A DNA stretch of 64,000 nucleotides from Mesorhizobium prunaredense. Its GTDB lineage: Bacteria > Pseudomonadota > Alphaproteobacteria > Rhizobiales > Rhizobiaceae. Shown in pieces: positions 54,134 to 63,954 of the stretch; position 1 is the first letter of the stretch; every line of letters starts with the position of its first letter. The stretch spans positions 78,379-142,378 of the forward strand of contig NZ_FTPD01000056.1 in NCBI RefSeq assembly GCF_900156895.1, read 5' to 3'. Position numbers and translations under genes: made by a program. Below the pieces are notes generated by a model, which did no database searches, was not told where the DNA came from, and was given only the letters and a program-made list of their open reading frames with translations.

Positions 54134-54754
54134 ATGGCGCGCACGACCGGTTCCGACGGCGAAAAGACCGAAGCAGCGGTCCGCGAGGCGGCGGTCAGCC
54201 TGATCGCGCGTCTCGGCTATGAGGCGATGTCGATGCGCCAGCTGGCCGCCGAGGTCGGCGTCCAGGCGGCGGCGCTCTACCGCTATTTTCCGACCAAGCA
54301 AGACCTTTTGTTCACGCTGATGCGCGAGCACATGGAAGGACTGATCGAGGCGTGGGACGCGGCGCGCCCGGCCGCGGCCGATCCGGCGACCCGGCTCGCC
54401 GCCTATGTCGAAAACCACATCGCCTTCCACATCGAACGCCGCCATTCCACCCATGTCTCGAACATGGAATTGCGCAGCCTGTCGCATGACCGCCTGACGC
54501 AGATCCTGCGTATGCGCACCGCCTATGAAAAGGAGCTGCGCGTCATCTTGCGCGACGGCGCAGAGGCCGGCGTCTTCGACGTCGAAGACACCGGGCTGAC
54601 GGCCATGGCGCTGATCCAGATGATGACCGGCGTCATCGTCTGGTTCCGGCCGGGCGAGCGGCTATCGATCTCTGAAGTAACCGCCACATATCTTTCAATG
54701 ACAATGCGCCTGGTTGGAGCAGCGGCCAGCACCGGCGAGCAAAGGACACTGTAG
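54134..54754 (+). CDS. TetR-family transcriptional regulator
   Basis: A 206-residue regulator starting [20 protein letters not shown]; the frame continues 14 codons upstream, but that part is atypical. The N-terminal helix-turn-helix is [20 protein letters not shown] with [11 protein letters not shown]. It lies directly before isovaleryl-CoA dehydrogenase and probably controls the leucine/isovalerate catabolic genes; the ligand would be an acyl-CoA, by analogy with similar regulators. Confidence 0.92.
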   Translation: MARTTGSDGEKTEAAVREAAVSLIARLGYEAMSMRQLAAEVGVQAAALYRYFPTKQDLLFTLMREHMEGLIEAWDAARPAAADPATRLAAYVENHIAFHIERRHSTHVSNMELRSLSHDRLTQILRMRTAYEKELRVILRDGAEAGVFDVEDTGLTAMALIQMMTGVIVWFRPGERLSISEVTATYLSMTMRLVGAAASTGEQRTL

Positions 54755-54822
54755 CACTTTTATTTGCGCATGATTCACCGCGAAAATCGATTCGATTTCG
54801 GGCATGCGCCGGGAGGAACGGC

Positions 54823-55986
54823 ATGTACACGCACACACTCAACTTCGGGCTTGACGAAGACATCGAGGCGCTGCGCGACCTGGTGCGGCGCTTCGCCCAG
54901 GACAAGATCGCCCCGATCGCCGCCGAGATCGACCGCTCGAATGAATTTCCGGCGCATCTGTGGGCCGAGCTCGGTGGGCTCGGCCTGCTCGGCATCACCG
55001 CCGATCCGGATTTCGGCGGCACCGGCATGGGCTATCTCGCCCATGTCGTCGCGATGGAGGAGATTTCGCGCGCCTCGGCATCGGTCGGCCTCTCCTACGG
55101 CGCCCATTCCAATCTCTGCGTCAACCAGATCAATCGCTGGGCAACGCCGGCGCAGAAGGAGAAATATCTGCCTGCGCTGTGCACCGGCGAAAAGGTCGGC
55201 GCGCTGGCAATGTCGGAATCCGGCGCCGGCTCCGATGTCGTATCGCTCAAACTGCGCGCGGAAAAACGCAACGACCTCTATGTGCTCAACGGCACCAAGA
55301 TGTGGATCACCAACGGCCCGGACGCCGAGACGCTGGTGGTCTATGCCAAGACCGATCCGGAGCTCCAGTCGCGCGGCATCACCGCCTTCATCGTCGAAAA
55401 ATCGATGGCCGGCTTCTCCGTCGCGCAAAAGCTCGACAAGCTCGGCATGCGCGGCTCCAACACCGGAGAACTGGTTTTTTCCGATGTCGAAGTGCCGTTC
55501 GACAATGTGCTGCACGAGGAAGGGCGCGGCGTCGAGGTGCTGATGTCGGGTCTCGACTACGAGCGTACGGTGCTCGCCGGCGGCCCGCTCGGGCTGATGG
55601 CGGCGTGCCTCGATGTGGCGGTCCCCTATGTGCACGAACGCAAGCAGTTCGGTCAGCCGATCGGCGAGTTCCAGCTGGTGCAGGGCAAGCTCGCCGACAT
55701 GTATACGACGATGAACGCCGCGCGCGCCTATGTCTATGCCGTCGCCGCTGCCTGCGACCGCGGCCAGACGAGCCGCAAGGACGCCGCAGCTTGCGTGTTG
55801 TTCGCTGCCGAGAAGGCGACGCAGATGGCGCTCGACGCCATCCAGCTGCTGGGCGGCAATGGCTACATCAACGACTATCCGACCGGCCGGCTTTTGCGCG
55901 ACGCCAAGCTCTACGAGATCGGCGCCGGCACCAGCGAGATCCGCCGCTGGCTGATCGGGCGGGAAATCATGGCGGAAGGAGTCTAG
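54823..55986 (+). CDS. ivd: Isovaleryl-CoA dehydrogenase
   Basis: A 387-residue acyl-CoA dehydrogenase with FAD. Motifs include [50 protein letters not shown] and [16 protein letters not shown]. The segment [20 protein letters not shown], with the catalytic Glu of the isovaleryl-CoA group, supports this substrate. It oxidises isovaleryl-CoA to 3-methylcrotonyl-CoA, the substrate of the carboxylase encoded downstream. GGGAGGAACGGC precedes the ATG. Confidence 0.93.
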   Translation: MYTHTLNFGLDEDIEALRDLVRRFAQDKIAPIAAEIDRSNEFPAHLWAELGGLGLLGITADPDFGGTGMGYLAHVVAMEEISRASASVGLSYGAHSNLCVNQINRWATPAQKEKYLPALCTGEKVGALAMSESGAGSDVVSLKLRAEKRNDLYVLNGTKMWITNGPDAETLVVYAKTDPELQSRGITAFIVEKSMAGFSVAQKLDKLGMRGSNTGELVFSDVEVPFDNVLHEEGRGVEVLMSGLDYERTVLAGGPLGLMAACLDVAVPYVHERKQFGQPIGEFQLVQGKLADMYTTMNAARAYVYAVAAACDRGQTSRKDAAACVLFAAEKATQMALDAIQLLGGNGYINDYPTGRLLRDAKLYEIGAGTSEIRRWLIGREIMAEGV

Positions 55987-56069
55987 TCAAGTATTCTGAA
56001 ATATTTGCCAGAAATGGCACACTATGCCATGATTTAGGAATATGTCACATTTCTGGAACGAGGCAGAAT

Positions 56070-56462
56070 ATGACGAACGGGACGGGGAAGGCTGGGTTTG
56101 ACGAAAATCCGCCAACACAATTCGAGGCCGGCGCTCAAAAAACTCCGCTCCGGGTGCCAGCGAAACGCGAGCGCGTCAGGCTTGGCGAGGGCGGACGTTT
56201 CGTTATCCCGGCTGCGATGCGCGAGGAAATGGGCGTGAAGCCTGGTGAGGACTTGATCCTTCATGTCGAGAACGGCGAGTTGCGGGTAAGGTCGTGGCTT
56301 CAGAACCTGCGGCGCGTCCAGGCCGAATTGTCGGCTTTGAAAAAGCCCGGCGAAAGTGTCGTCGACGAATTTCTGAAGGAGCGGCGGGAAGAACAGCGTC
56401 GAAGCGATAGACGTTTGGACCGGCTTCATGCCGAAGGAACGGCGAGGAAGGGAGCGAAGTGA
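56070..56462 (+). CDS. vapB: VapB/AbrB-type antitoxin
   Basis: A 130-residue protein. Residues 30-65 are a SpoVT-AbrB DNA-binding motif (VRLGEGGRFVIPAAMREEMG, VKPGEDLILHVENGELRV). The C-terminus is a charged tail for toxin binding. Its stop overlaps the start of the PIN toxin gene (GTGA), the usual layout of VapBC modules. It should repress its own operon and neutralise the toxin. Confidence 0.88.
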   Translation: MTNGTGKAGFDENPPTQFEAGAQKTPLRVPAKRERVRLGEGGRFVIPAAMREEMGVKPGEDLILHVENGELRVRSWLQNLRRVQAELSALKKPGESVVDEFLKERREEQRRSDRRLDRLHAEGTARKGAK

Positions 56463-56842
56463 AAGCTTACGTCATGGACAGTTCGGCGGCGCTTGCGATT
56501 CTGCTCAACGAGAAAGGCACCGATATCGCCTTGGGCTTCGCGCCGGATGCGCAATGCAGCTCCGTCAATGCGGCCGAAATTATCGCCAAGCTGATCGACA
56601 AGGGACGCAGCATGGAAGAGGCCGCGGACGACCTCGCCAGCCTCGGCATGCCGGTCGCTGTTTTCGACGAGATGATGGGCATCGCCGCCGGTCAGCTTCG
56701 CGAGCTGACGCGGCATCGCGGCTTGTCGCTGGGCGATCGGGCCTGCCTGGCGCTGGCAATTCGCGAGAACGCCATAGCCGTCACCGCCGACCGTGACTGG
56801 GGCGACCTGGATATCGGCTGCAAGATCGAACTGATCCGGTAA
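56459..56842 (+). CDS. vapC: VapC-type PIN-domain toxin
   Basis: A 127-residue ribonuclease toxin starting with GTG. The PIN-domain acidic residues are all there: Asp in YVMDSSAALAIL, Glu in NAAEIIAKL, Asp in SLGDRACLALA, Asp in VTADRDWGDL. VapC toxins cut specific RNAs, often initiator tRNA. It is coupled to the antitoxin gene and sits inside the leucine-degradation locus. Confidence 0.9.
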   Translation: MKAYVMDSSAALAILLNEKGTDIALGFAPDAQCSSVNAAEIIAKLIDKGRSMEEAADDLASLGMPVAVFDEMMGIAAGQLRELTRHRGLSLGDRACLALAIRENAIAVTADRDWGDLDIGCKIELIR

Positions 56843-56889
56843 CGCCAATGGCCTGGTGGATCGTGCACGAAAATCATGTCAGAGGAGAG

Positions 56890-57258
56890 CTAATGCGCGC
56901 GGGTTCGGACCTTTGTCGAACCCTCGGCGACACGTTTGCGAGCGACTTCGGCCAGCGTGTCCGACACCCATTGATTGATCGATTTGCCGTCGCTGGCTGC
57001 CGCCCGGCTGACAAGATGGTGGACTTCCGGCGTGGTGCGCAGAGCAAGTTTGCCCGAAAATGGCTTTTCCGGCTCCTTGTTCTGCTCGGCACAAAATTCA
57101 AGATAGTCGTCGACACATTCGTGGAAGGCTTTCAGCAATTCTTCTGCCGAAGCGGTTTCATATGTGAAGATGTCGCGAATGCCCATGATACGACCGTGAA
57201 ACACCAGGTCGGTCTCATCGAACTCGATCGTCCCCAGATATCCCTTGTAAGGCTTCAT
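56890..57258 (-). CDS. hicB: HicB-type antitoxin
   Basis: A 122-residue protein starting MKPYKGYLGTIEFDETDLVF; its start overlaps the hicA stop (ATGA). The N-terminal part has the degenerate RNase H-like HicB fold (FHGRIMGIRDIFTYETASAE, LKAFHECVDDYLEFC), the C-terminal part a ribbon-helix-helix (GKLALRTTPEVHHLVSRAAA, SINQWVSDTL). It would bind the HicA toxin and repress the operon. Confidence 0.88.
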   Translation of the reverse strand: MKPYKGYLGTIEFDETDLVFHGRIMGIRDIFTYETASAEELLKAFHECVDDYLEFCAEQNKEPEKPFSGKLALRTTPEVHHLVSRAAASDGKSINQWVSDTLAEVARKRVAEGSTKVRTRAH

Positions 57259-57509
57259 AACTCGACACCTGAATCGATGAGAAACGTCCTGATCTCTCGG
57301 ATCACGTATGACTTTGTATCTGGCGACGGATGCGGCCGATGCAGGCGAAGAGTTACCCCATTCAGCGTGGAAACGCACCCGCGAGCCTCGCCCTTCCGAA
57401 ACTTGCGCACCGATTGCCACCAGCAATGCCTCGACATCCCGCCTTTGATCGACGTGCTGACCGGATTCGCAAATATTCTGTCCAGCGTCTGCCGATGTGC
57501 GGCCTTCAT
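57255..57509 (-). CDS. hicA: HicA-type toxin with a frameshifted core
   Basis: An 84-residue frame. Both ends match HicA (MKAAHRQTLDRIFANPVSTS and LNGVTLRLHRPHPSPDTKSY). The middle 25 residues of this frame (GGMSRHCWWQSVRKFRKG) do not, whereas another frame there reads DVEALLVAIGAQVSEGRG and SRVRFH, which is the expected HicA core. Two compensating indels, near 57438 and 57368, explain this. The predicted protein would have a scrambled core with the RNA-binding residues lost, so the toxin may be dead while the antitoxin is intact. A pair of sequencing errors is the alternative. Confidence 0.65.
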   Translation of the reverse strand: MKAAHRQTLDRIFANPVSTSIKGGMSRHCWWQSVRKFRKGEARGCVSTLNGVTLRLHRPHPSPDTKSYVIREIRTFLIDSGVEL

Positions 57510-57612
57510 GACCTTCGCCCCTCCCAAATCGAATACCTTAACGGCCGACTCCACTTGGGTCAGGGCGAGAGCGCAATTGATACTAAAATATGATATCATC
57601 TGAGGTCCGTCA

Positions 57613-59220
57613 ATGCCCGCTCTTACTTCCCAGATCTCGCCAGCCTCCGACACCTTCCGCGCCAATGCCGAGCGCATGCGGGCGCTGGTCGCCGACATTT
57701 CGCAAAAGGCGGCAACCGTCGAGCGTGGCGGCTCGGATGAAGCGCGTGAGCGCCACCAGAGCCGCGGCAAGCTTTTGCCGCGCGAGCGCCTCGCCCAATT
57801 GCTCGACACCGGCTCGCCATTCCTTGAAATCGGCCAGTTCGCCGCGTGGTCGATGTATGGCGAAGACATCGCATCGGCTGGCATCATTACCGGCATCGGC
57901 CGCGTCGAAGGCATCGAAGTCATGGTCGTGGTCAACGACGCCACGGTGAAGGGCGGCACCTATTATCCGCTGACGGTGAAGAAGCATCTGCGCGCCCAGG
58001 AGATCGCGCTGCAGAACAAATTGCCTTGCGTCTATCTGGTCGACAGCGGCGGCGCCAACCTGCCCAACCAGGACGAGGTGTTTCCCGACCGCGACCATTT
58101 CGGCCGCATCTTCTACAACCAGGCCAACATGTCGGCTGCTGGCATTCCGCAGATCGCCTGCGTCATGGGTTCGTGCACCGCGGGCGGCGCCTATGTGCCG
58201 GCGATGTCGGACGAGACGATCATGGTACGCAACCAGGCGACCATCTTCCTCGGCGGTCCGCCGCTGGTGAAGGCCGCCACCGGCGAGGACGTCAGCGCGG
58301 AGGAACTGGGCGGCGCCGAGGTCCACACGCGGCTTTCCGGCGTTGCCGATCATTTTGCGCTGGACGACGAGCATGCGCTGGCGATCGCCCGCCGCATCGT
58401 CAAGAACCTGAATCGAAAGAAGGAGATCGGACTGGCACTTCGCGATCCGATTCCGCCGCTTCATGCGGCGGATGAGCTCTACGGCATCGTACCGACCGAT
58501 CTGCGCCAGCCCTATGACGTGCGTGAAGTGATCGCCCGCATCGTCGACGGCTCCGAATTCGACGAGTTCAAGCAGAACTATGGCACCACGCTGGTCACCG
58601 GCTTTGCCCATCTCAACGGCATGCCGGTCGGCATCATCGCCAACAACGGCGTGCTGTTTTCCGAAAGCGCGCTGAAGGGCGCGCATTTCATCGAGCTGTG
58701 CTGCCAGCGCAAGATCCCGCTGATCTTCCTGCAGAACATCACCGGCTTCATGGTCGGACGAAAATACGAGGCCGGCGGCATCGCCAAGGACGGCGCCAAG
58801 CTGGTGATGGCAGTCGCCACGGCACGCGTGCCGAAGGTCACCATGATCATCGGCGGCTCGTTCGGCGCCGGCAACTACGGCATGTGCGGACGCGCCTATT
58901 CGCCACGCTTCCTGTGGATGTGGCCGAATGCCCGCATTTCGGTGATGGGCGGCGAGCAGGCGGCCACCGTGCTGGCCGTCGTCAAGCGCGAGGGGATCGA
59001 GCGCAAGGGCGGGCAATGGAGCGCGGAGGAGGAGGCAAAATTCAAGAAGCCGATCCTGATGAAATACGAGCATGAAGGCCACCCGCTGTATTCCTCCGCC
59101 CGGCTCTGGGACGACGGCATCATCGATCCGGGCAAGACGCGCGAGGTGCTGGCGCTCAGCCTGTCAGCCGCGCTGAACGCCGAGATCGAGGAGACAAGCT
59201 TCGGCGTGTTCAGGATGTGA
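57613..59220 (+). CDS. mccB: Methylcrotonyl-CoA carboxylase, carboxyltransferase (beta) subunit
   Basis: A 535-residue carboxyltransferase. The segments [60 protein letters not shown] and [20 protein letters not shown] are typical of acyl-CoA carboxylase beta subunits of the methylcrotonyl branch. It carries out the second half-reaction, moving CO2 from biotin to 3-methylcrotonyl-CoA. The stop overlaps the macrodomain gene (GTGA). Confidence 0.94.
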   Translation: MPALTSQISPASDTFRANAERMRALVADISQKAATVERGGSDEARERHQSRGKLLPRERLAQLLDTGSPFLEIGQFAAWSMYGEDIASAGIITGIGRVEGIEVMVVVNDATVKGGTYYPLTVKKHLRAQEIALQNKLPCVYLVDSGGANLPNQDEVFPDRDHFGRIFYNQANMSAAGIPQIACVMGSCTAGGAYVPAMSDETIMVRNQATIFLGGPPLVKAATGEDVSAEELGGAEVHTRLSGVADHFALDDEHALAIARRIVKNLNRKKEIGLALRDPIPPLHAADELYGIVPTDLRQPYDVREVIARIVDGSEFDEFKQNYGTTLVTGFAHLNGMPVGIIANNGVLFSESALKGAHFIELCCQRKIPLIFLQNITGFMVGRKYEAGGIAKDGAKLVMAVATARVPKVTMIIGGSFGAGNYGMCGRAYSPRFLWMWPNARISVMGGEQAATVLAVVKREGIERKGGQWSAEEEAKFKKPILMKYEHEGHPLYSSARLWDDGIIDPGKTREVLALSLSAALNAEIEETSFGVFRM

Positions 59221-59753
59221 CGATGAACGAGATCGACCCGAGGATTCGCGTTCATGTCGGCGACATCACCAAGCTGGCGGCCGATGCCATCGTCAATGCC
59301 GCCAACACCTCACTTCTGGGTGGCGGTGGCGTCGACGGCGCCATCCACCGGGCGGCCGGTCCCGAGCTTCTGGCCGAATGCCGGACGCTGAATGGCTGCA
59401 AGGTCGGTGACGCAAAACTCACCAAAGGCTATAGGCTGCCGGCACGCTATGTCATCCACACGGTCGGACCGGTTTGGCAAGGCGGCGGCAAGGGCGAAGC
59501 CGAATTGTTGGCCTCCTGCTATCGCCGGTCGCTCGAACTCGCCGCCGCCAAGGATTGCAGGACGGTGGCATTTCCGGCGATCTCGACCGGTGTATACCGG
59601 TATCCAAAGGACCAGGCGACGCAGATCGCCGTTGGCACCGTGAGCGCCTTCATCAGCCACGACGCGGTTCCGGAAACCGTCATCTTCTGCTGCTTCGACC
59701 AACAGACGGCGGAACTATACCAGCAGGCGTTGCTGCGCCTGGCGGGAGCGTGA
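59217..59753 (+). CDS. Macrodomain protein (O-acetyl-ADP-ribose deacetylase type)
   Basis: A 178-residue macrodomain (ATG at 59223 is an alternative start). The motifs [34 protein letters not shown] and [12 protein letters not shown] form the ADP-ribose pocket of the YmdB/MacroD-like group. It may hydrolyse O-acetyl-ADP-ribose or ADP-ribosyl adducts. It is translationally coupled to mccB, an arrangement whose sense is not obvious. Confidence 0.92.
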   Translation: MTMNEIDPRIRVHVGDITKLAADAIVNAANTSLLGGGGVDGAIHRAAGPELLAECRTLNGCKVGDAKLTKGYRLPARYVIHTVGPVWQGGGKGEAELLASCYRRSLELAAAKDCRTVAFPAISTGVYRYPKDQATQIAVGTVSAFISHDAVPETVIFCCFDQQTAELYQQALLRLAGA

Positions 59754-59871
59754 CCTGTCCCGATGAGAAATCCCATCCACACCCTTCAGACTCATTTTCA
59801 AACATCGAACTGGCCAGACGGAAAAATTGCGGCTATTGCTGATTTGCAATTTCCATGGGGATGGGGCGAAG

Positions 59872-60249
59872 ATGAGACTGCGACTTTCTCAGAAAACTAC
59901 TGTATCGATACTTGCAGGGCTTCTTATATTAGCTGCTCCAGGCAGCAGCGCTGCGGAATCACTGGCGGGCAACAAAGGCGACATCCGTTTCTACCCGACT
60001 TTGGCTGGAAACCCGAAGGATCCGTGTACCAAGACGTACAACGCCTATGTGGCGGCCAGCGGTCATTCAGCCTATGCAACGACCTTTTATTCGCGCGTCG
60101 TCGACATCTCCATCATTTGCGGCGCGCGGCTGAACGCACCGTCGCAAAAGGCGGCGGAAGATTTGGCGCTGCGGAACTGTCAATCTGGCTTGAAAAAGTG
60201 GAAAGTCAGGCTTGCGAGCGGCGGCTGTCAGATCGCGCTTTCCAAATAG
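59872..60249 (+). CDS. Exported hypothetical protein (DUF4189-like)
   Basis: A 125-residue protein starting MRLRLSQKTTVSILAGLLIL with a signal peptide ending SSAAES. Cys residues (KDPCTKTYNAY, DISIICGAR, LRNCQSG, GGCQIALSK) suggest disulphides. The repeated pattern AAEDLALRNCQ and the short end resemble DUF4189-type proteins. Lies between mccB/macrodomain and mccA; role unknown. Confidence 0.72.
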   Translation: MRLRLSQKTTVSILAGLLILAAPGSSAAESLAGNKGDIRFYPTLAGNPKDPCTKTYNAYVAASGHSAYATTFYSRVVDISIICGARLNAPSQKAAEDLALRNCQSGLKKWKVRLASGGCQIALSK

Positions 60250-60298
60250 TCAGTCGCCTTGCTGACTGGCACCGCCCGCGGAAAATCCGGGAGGTCCC

Positions 60299-62257
60299 AT
60301 GTTCGCCAAAATCCTGATCGCCAACCGCGGCGAGATCGCTTGCCGGGTGATCCGCACCGCGCGCAGGATGGGCGTGCGCACGGTCGCCGTCTATTCCGAC
60401 GCCGACGCCGTCGCCTTGCATGTCGAGATGGCCGACGAGGCGGTGCATATCGGGCCCTCGCCGGTCGGCGAAAGTTATCTGCGCGGCGACAAGATTGTCG
60501 CGGCGGCTTTGGCCACCGGCGCCCAAGCCATCCATCCCGGCTACGGTTTTCTGTCGGAAAACCCTGACTTCGTCGATCAGGTGACAGCGGCCGGGCTCGT
60601 CTTCATCGGCCCGTCGGCCGCCTCGATCCGCGCCATGGGGCTGAAGGACGCGGCCAAGCGGCTGATGGAGAAGGCCGGCGTGCCGGTTGTGCCGGGCTAT
60701 CACGGCGAGGCGCAGGAGATCGTGCTGCTCGCCTCCAAGGCACGCGAGATCGGCTATCCCGTGCTGATCAAGGCGCGCGCCGGTGGCGGCGGCAAGGGCA
60801 TGCGGCGCGTCGAACATCCCGACGACTTTTCCGAGGCGCTGTCGGGTGCGCGGCGCGAGGCCAAGGCCGCTTTCGGCGACGACCGCGTGCTGGTCGAGAA
60901 ATATATCGACAAGCCGCGCCACATCGAGGTTCAGGTATTCGGCGATATCTTCGGCAATGTCGTGCATCTCTACGAGCGCGACTGCTCGGCGCAGCGCCGC
61001 CATCAGAAGGTGATCGAGGAAGCCCCCGCCCCCGGGATGACGCCGGCATTGCGCAAGGCGATGACGGAGGCGGCAGTTAAGGCCGCCAAGGCAATCGACT
61101 ATTCCGGCGCCGGCACGATCGAGTTCATCGTCGACGCTTCGCAAGGGCTGAAGGCCGACCGCTTCTGGTTCATGGAAATGAACACCCGCCTGCAGGTCGA
61201 GCACCCCGTCACCGAAATGGTCACCGGCACCGACCTGGTCGAATGGCAGTTGCGGGTGGCCTCCGGCGAAAAGCTGCCGAAGACGCAGAGCGAGATCACG
61301 CTCTCCGGACACGCCTTCGAGGCGCGCATCTATGCCGAGGACGCTGCAAAGGGCTTTTTGCCGGCGACGGGCACGCTGCATCACCTGAAATTTCCGGATA
61401 CAGCGCCCGAGGGCGCCAGCATGCGGGTCGAGACCGGCGTGCGAGCCGGCGACGCCATCTCGCCGTTCTACGACCCGATGATCGCCAAGCTCGTCGTCCA
61501 TGGCAAGAACAGGCAGGCGGCGCTCGAAGCACTGGGCATAGCCCTTTCGCAGACCGAGATCGCCGGCTCGACCGTCAACACCGCCTTTCTCGCGGCTCTT
61601 GCCGCTGACGCGGATTTTTCGGCAGGTGACGTCGACACCGGGCTGATCGGCAGGCACCAGCAAGCGCTGACCGCAGTGCCGCCGCCGAGCAGCGAGATCG
61701 TCGCCGCGGCCGCACTTGCGGTGTCCGGCGCCGGGGCTCAGACGCCGACCCGCGACCCGTGGTCGTCGCTTGCCGGCTATGCGCATTTCCACGCGATCGC
61801 GCGGCGCACGCGGCTTCGCTACGGAGAGGACGATATCCTCGCGCTTGTGTCGATGCGGCCGGACGGGCGCTTCCAGGTGGCACTGGACGCACCTTATGAC
61901 AGCGCGCTTGATCTTCGCGCCGCCCCTCGCCTCGCCCGCTGGCCAGATCATGTCACTGTCTTTTCGGGTGCCGTCGGCTACAGCTTCGCGGTGCCGGACC
62001 CGTTGGCAAGAGCCGACGAAATCGCCGCCGGTGCCGACAGCCTGCGCGCGCCGATGCCGGGCCTGGTCAAGCTGGTGCGCGCGGCAAAAGGCGAAGCCGT
62101 CATCAAGGGCCAGCCGCTGCTGATCCTGGAAGCGATGAAGATGGAGCACACGATCTCCGCCACGCATGACGGGACGATCGCCGAGATCGCAACAGAGGGC
62201 GCGCAGGTCACCGACGGGACGGTGCTGGTGCGTTTTGCCGAGGAAGCCCACGGCTGA
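60299..62257 (+). CDS. mccA: Methylcrotonyl-CoA carboxylase, biotin-containing (alpha) subunit
   Basis: A 652-residue protein. Biotin carboxylase N-domain (FAKILIANRGEIACRVIRTA), ATP-grasp region (IKARAGGGGKGMR, MNTRLQVEHPVTEMVTG), C-domain and a terminal biotin-carrier domain with the biotin Lys in LEAMKMEHTI. It carboxylates biotin with ATP and bicarbonate. With mccB it forms the leucine-degradation carboxylase. A methylglutaconyl-CoA hydratase and HMG-CoA lyase gene, which often follow, are not in the window. Confidence 0.94.
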   Translation: MFAKILIANRGEIACRVIRTARRMGVRTVAVYSDADAVALHVEMADEAVHIGPSPVGESYLRGDKIVAAALATGAQAIHPGYGFLSENPDFVDQVTAAGLVFIGPSAASIRAMGLKDAAKRLMEKAGVPVVPGYHGEAQEIVLLASKAREIGYPVLIKARAGGGGKGMRRVEHPDDFSEALSGARREAKAAFGDDRVLVEKYIDKPRHIEVQVFGDIFGNVVHLYERDCSAQRRHQKVIEEAPAPGMTPALRKAMTEAAVKAAKAIDYSGAGTIEFIVDASQGLKADRFWFMEMNTRLQVEHPVTEMVTGTDLVEWQLRVASGEKLPKTQSEITLSGHAFEARIYAEDAAKGFLPATGTLHHLKFPDTAPEGASMRVETGVRAGDAISPFYDPMIAKLVVHGKNRQAALEALGIALSQTEIAGSTVNTAFLAALAADADFSAGDVDTGLIGRHQQALTAVPPPSSEIVAAAALAVSGAGAQTPTRDPWSSLAGYAHFHAIARRTRLRYGEDDILALVSMRPDGRFQVALDAPYDSALDLRAAPRLARWPDHVTVFSGAVGYSFAVPDPLARADEIAAGADSLRAPMPGLVKLVRAAKGEAVIKGQPLLILEAMKMEHTISATHDGTIAEIATEGAQVTDGTVLVRFAEEAHG

Positions 62258-62317
62258 CGCTGTTCATCCAAGAGGCGACGTCGAAGACACGCGCCACAGA
62301 CGCACTCCCAGAATGAA

Positions 62318-62340
62318 ATGGCCGGGGTTGACCCGGCCAT
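62318..62340. terminator. Bidirectional hairpin between convergent genes
   Basis: ATGGCCGGG and CCCGGCCAT pair around a short loop between the mccA stop (62257) and the stop of the binding-protein gene (62370). On the minus strand a TTTCATTCTG run follows. Probably ends both transcripts. Confidence 0.6.
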
Positions 62341-62369
62341 CTCCGATTGTCGCCAGGCGATGCCGGCGA

Positions 62370-63491
62370 TTACGGCTGGATCGGCGCGTATTTGCCGTCG
62401 TGCCACTGGTTGATGTCGTAGCTGACGTTCTTGAGGTCGCCCTTTTCATCGAAAGTGACAGGGCCGACGACGGTGCTGATCGGCTGGCCATTCTTCAGCG
62501 CTTCGGCAACCTTGGCCGGGTCGTCGCTGCCGGCGCGCTTGATACCCTCGGCAAAGGCCTGGATCACGGCATAGGAGAACAGCGTAAAGCCCTCGGGCGC
62601 GAAGCCGCCCGCCTTGATCTTTTCGATGGCTTCCTTGGCTTCGGGCTTCGCCTGCGGATCCGACGGGAAGACGAACATGGTGCCTTCGCCGGCCGGGCCG
62701 GCAACCTGCCAGAATTCCGGCGTGGCGATCGAGTCCGGCATGATCAGCTGAAACTTGAGGTTCTGTTCCGCCGACTGTCGCAAGATGAGGCCGGCCTCGG
62801 GGTGGTAGCCGCCGAAATAGACCACATCAGCCTTCAGTTCCTTGAGCTTGGTGACAAGCGCCGAGTAGTCCTTTTCGCCGGCGTTGATGCCTTCGTAGAG
62901 GATCTCGTTGAGGCCGTTCTGGTTCATCGTCGCCTTGACGGCATCGGCCACGCCCTGCCCATAGGCGCTCTTGTCATGCATGATGACGACGTTCTTGCCG
63001 GCGTATTTCTTGGCGATCCATGGACCGATGAAGGCGCCCTGGGCATCGTCACGCGTATAAAGGCGCATGATCGTCGGCCAGCCGGCTTTCGCCGCCGCGT
63101 CCGTCAGCTCCGGGTTCGACGAAGCCGGACTCATCATAAGCGCACCGGCTTCGGCATAGACGGCCGAGGCCGGGATGCTCGAGCCCGAGCAGGCATGGCC
63201 ATCGATGAACTTGACGCCGTTGGCGACGATGCGGTTGGCGACCGAAACCGCCTGCTTCGGATCGCACTGGTCATCCTGGACGTCGAGCTTGATCTGGCGG
63301 CCGTCGACGCCGCCAGCGGCGTTGATCGCGTCGGCGGCGGCTTGCGCGCCCTGCTTGAACTGGTCGCCGATGGTGGCAAGCTGTCCGGTCATCGGTCCGA
63401 CCACCGAAAAGGTGATGTCTTCGGCGAAGGCAACCGGCGCACTCATCACCAGGCCGACTATGGCCGCGCTCAAAATAACCAACTTTTTCAT
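62370..63491 (-). CDS. Branched-chain amino acid ABC transporter substrate-binding protein
   Basis: A 373-residue periplasmic binding protein (LivJ/LivK type). MKKLVILSAAIVGLVMSAPV is the signal peptide ending AFAED. Then ITFSVVGPMTGQLATIGDQF, INAAGGVDGRQIKLDVQDDQ, CDPKQAVSVANRIV, and SPASSNPELTD mark Leu/Ile/Val-binding proteins. It would feed leucine and its relatives to the nearby catabolic genes. No permease or ATPase genes of the same transporter are in the window. Confidence 0.93.
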   Translation of the reverse strand: MKKLVILSAAIVGLVMSAPVAFAEDITFSVVGPMTGQLATIGDQFKQGAQAAADAINAAGGVDGRQIKLDVQDDQCDPKQAVSVANRIVANGVKFIDGHACSGSSIPASAVYAEAGALMMSPASSNPELTDAAAKAGWPTIMRLYTRDDAQGAFIGPWIAKKYAGKNVVIMHDKSAYGQGVADAVKATMNQNGLNEILYEGINAGEKDYSALVTKLKELKADVVYFGGYHPEAGLILRQSAEQNLKFQLIMPDSIATPEFWQVAGPAGEGTMFVFPSDPQAKPEAKEAIEKIKAGGFAPEGFTLFSYAVIQAFAEGIKRAGSDDPAKVAEALKNGQPISTVVGPVTFDEKGDLKNVSYDINQWHDGKYAPIQP

Positions 63492-63628
63492 GGCGATACA
63501 ACTCCTCCACTCGCGCACGGCCGCCCCGGCCGCGCCTCTTCCAGAATAGGTGGGAGAATTTCACCCTTCGCCAAGCCTGTCTTGGCGCATCGGCGGCACT
63601 CGATTGGGCCTGCCGCCTTTCTGTTTGA
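63492..63628. other. Upstream region of the binding-protein gene
   Basis: The short leader before the signal-peptide ATG has AGGAG (63500-63504, minus) as ribosome site. The promoter should lie within this region. Nothing else seen. Confidence 0.45.
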
Positions 63629-63677
63629 CCATGATCTTTTTCCAAAAACCGGTTTCCACTTTTTGGGATCATGGTCC
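63629..63677. repeat. Palindrome-like dispersed repeat typical of rhizobia
   Basis: CCATGATCTTTTTCCAAAAA and CTTTTTGGGATCATGG form imperfect inverted arms about a CCGGTTTCC centre. Elements of this form recur in many rhizobial genomes between genes. It can fold into a hairpin; a terminator or RNA-stability role is possible. Confidence 0.6.
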
Positions 63678-63954
63678 GAAACGCGAAAAGCCGCGCCGGC
63701 CTTGTCCCGGCCGGTCGCGGCTTTCGTCGATCGAACAATCCCGAACGCTCCCATGCGCGCCCCGAAACCGCTCGCCTTCCCTGTCCGTCGCGCAGCTGGG
63801 CCGTATCCGGCCTGCAGCGTTCTTGTCATTGTTGGTCCGGCCGTTTGCGCGGCCTTGTTCTTGCCGGTCCGGCCGTCTTGCGCGGCCTTGAAGCGTCCCT
63901 GTCGGTGATCTCAGTGTCTGATGAACTCCGGGCCCTGATGAGCTCAGGCTAGAC
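63678..63954. other. Non-coding stretch with short tandem-like GC-rich text
   Basis: Contains short, repeated GGCCG-rich phrases (GGTCCGGCCGT near 63834 and near 63866), perhaps slippage-prone. No gene seen. Confidence 0.4.

Noticed and set aside
54960-56462. 500-residue frame over isovaleryl-CoA dehydrogenase
   Set aside because: Only its last 130 codons (from 56070) are real, as the vapB gene; the rest is Arg-rich shadow.
57610-59082. 490-residue minus-strand frame opposite mccB
   Set aside because: Shadow frame; mccB has clear motifs throughout.
60206-62251. 681-residue minus-strand frame opposite mccA
   Set aside because: Shadow frame rich in His/Arg/Asp repeats; mccA is complete.
62166-63908. 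580-residue plus-strand frame over the binding-protein gene
   Set aside because: It is antisense to a clear LivJ/LivK-type protein with signal peptide.
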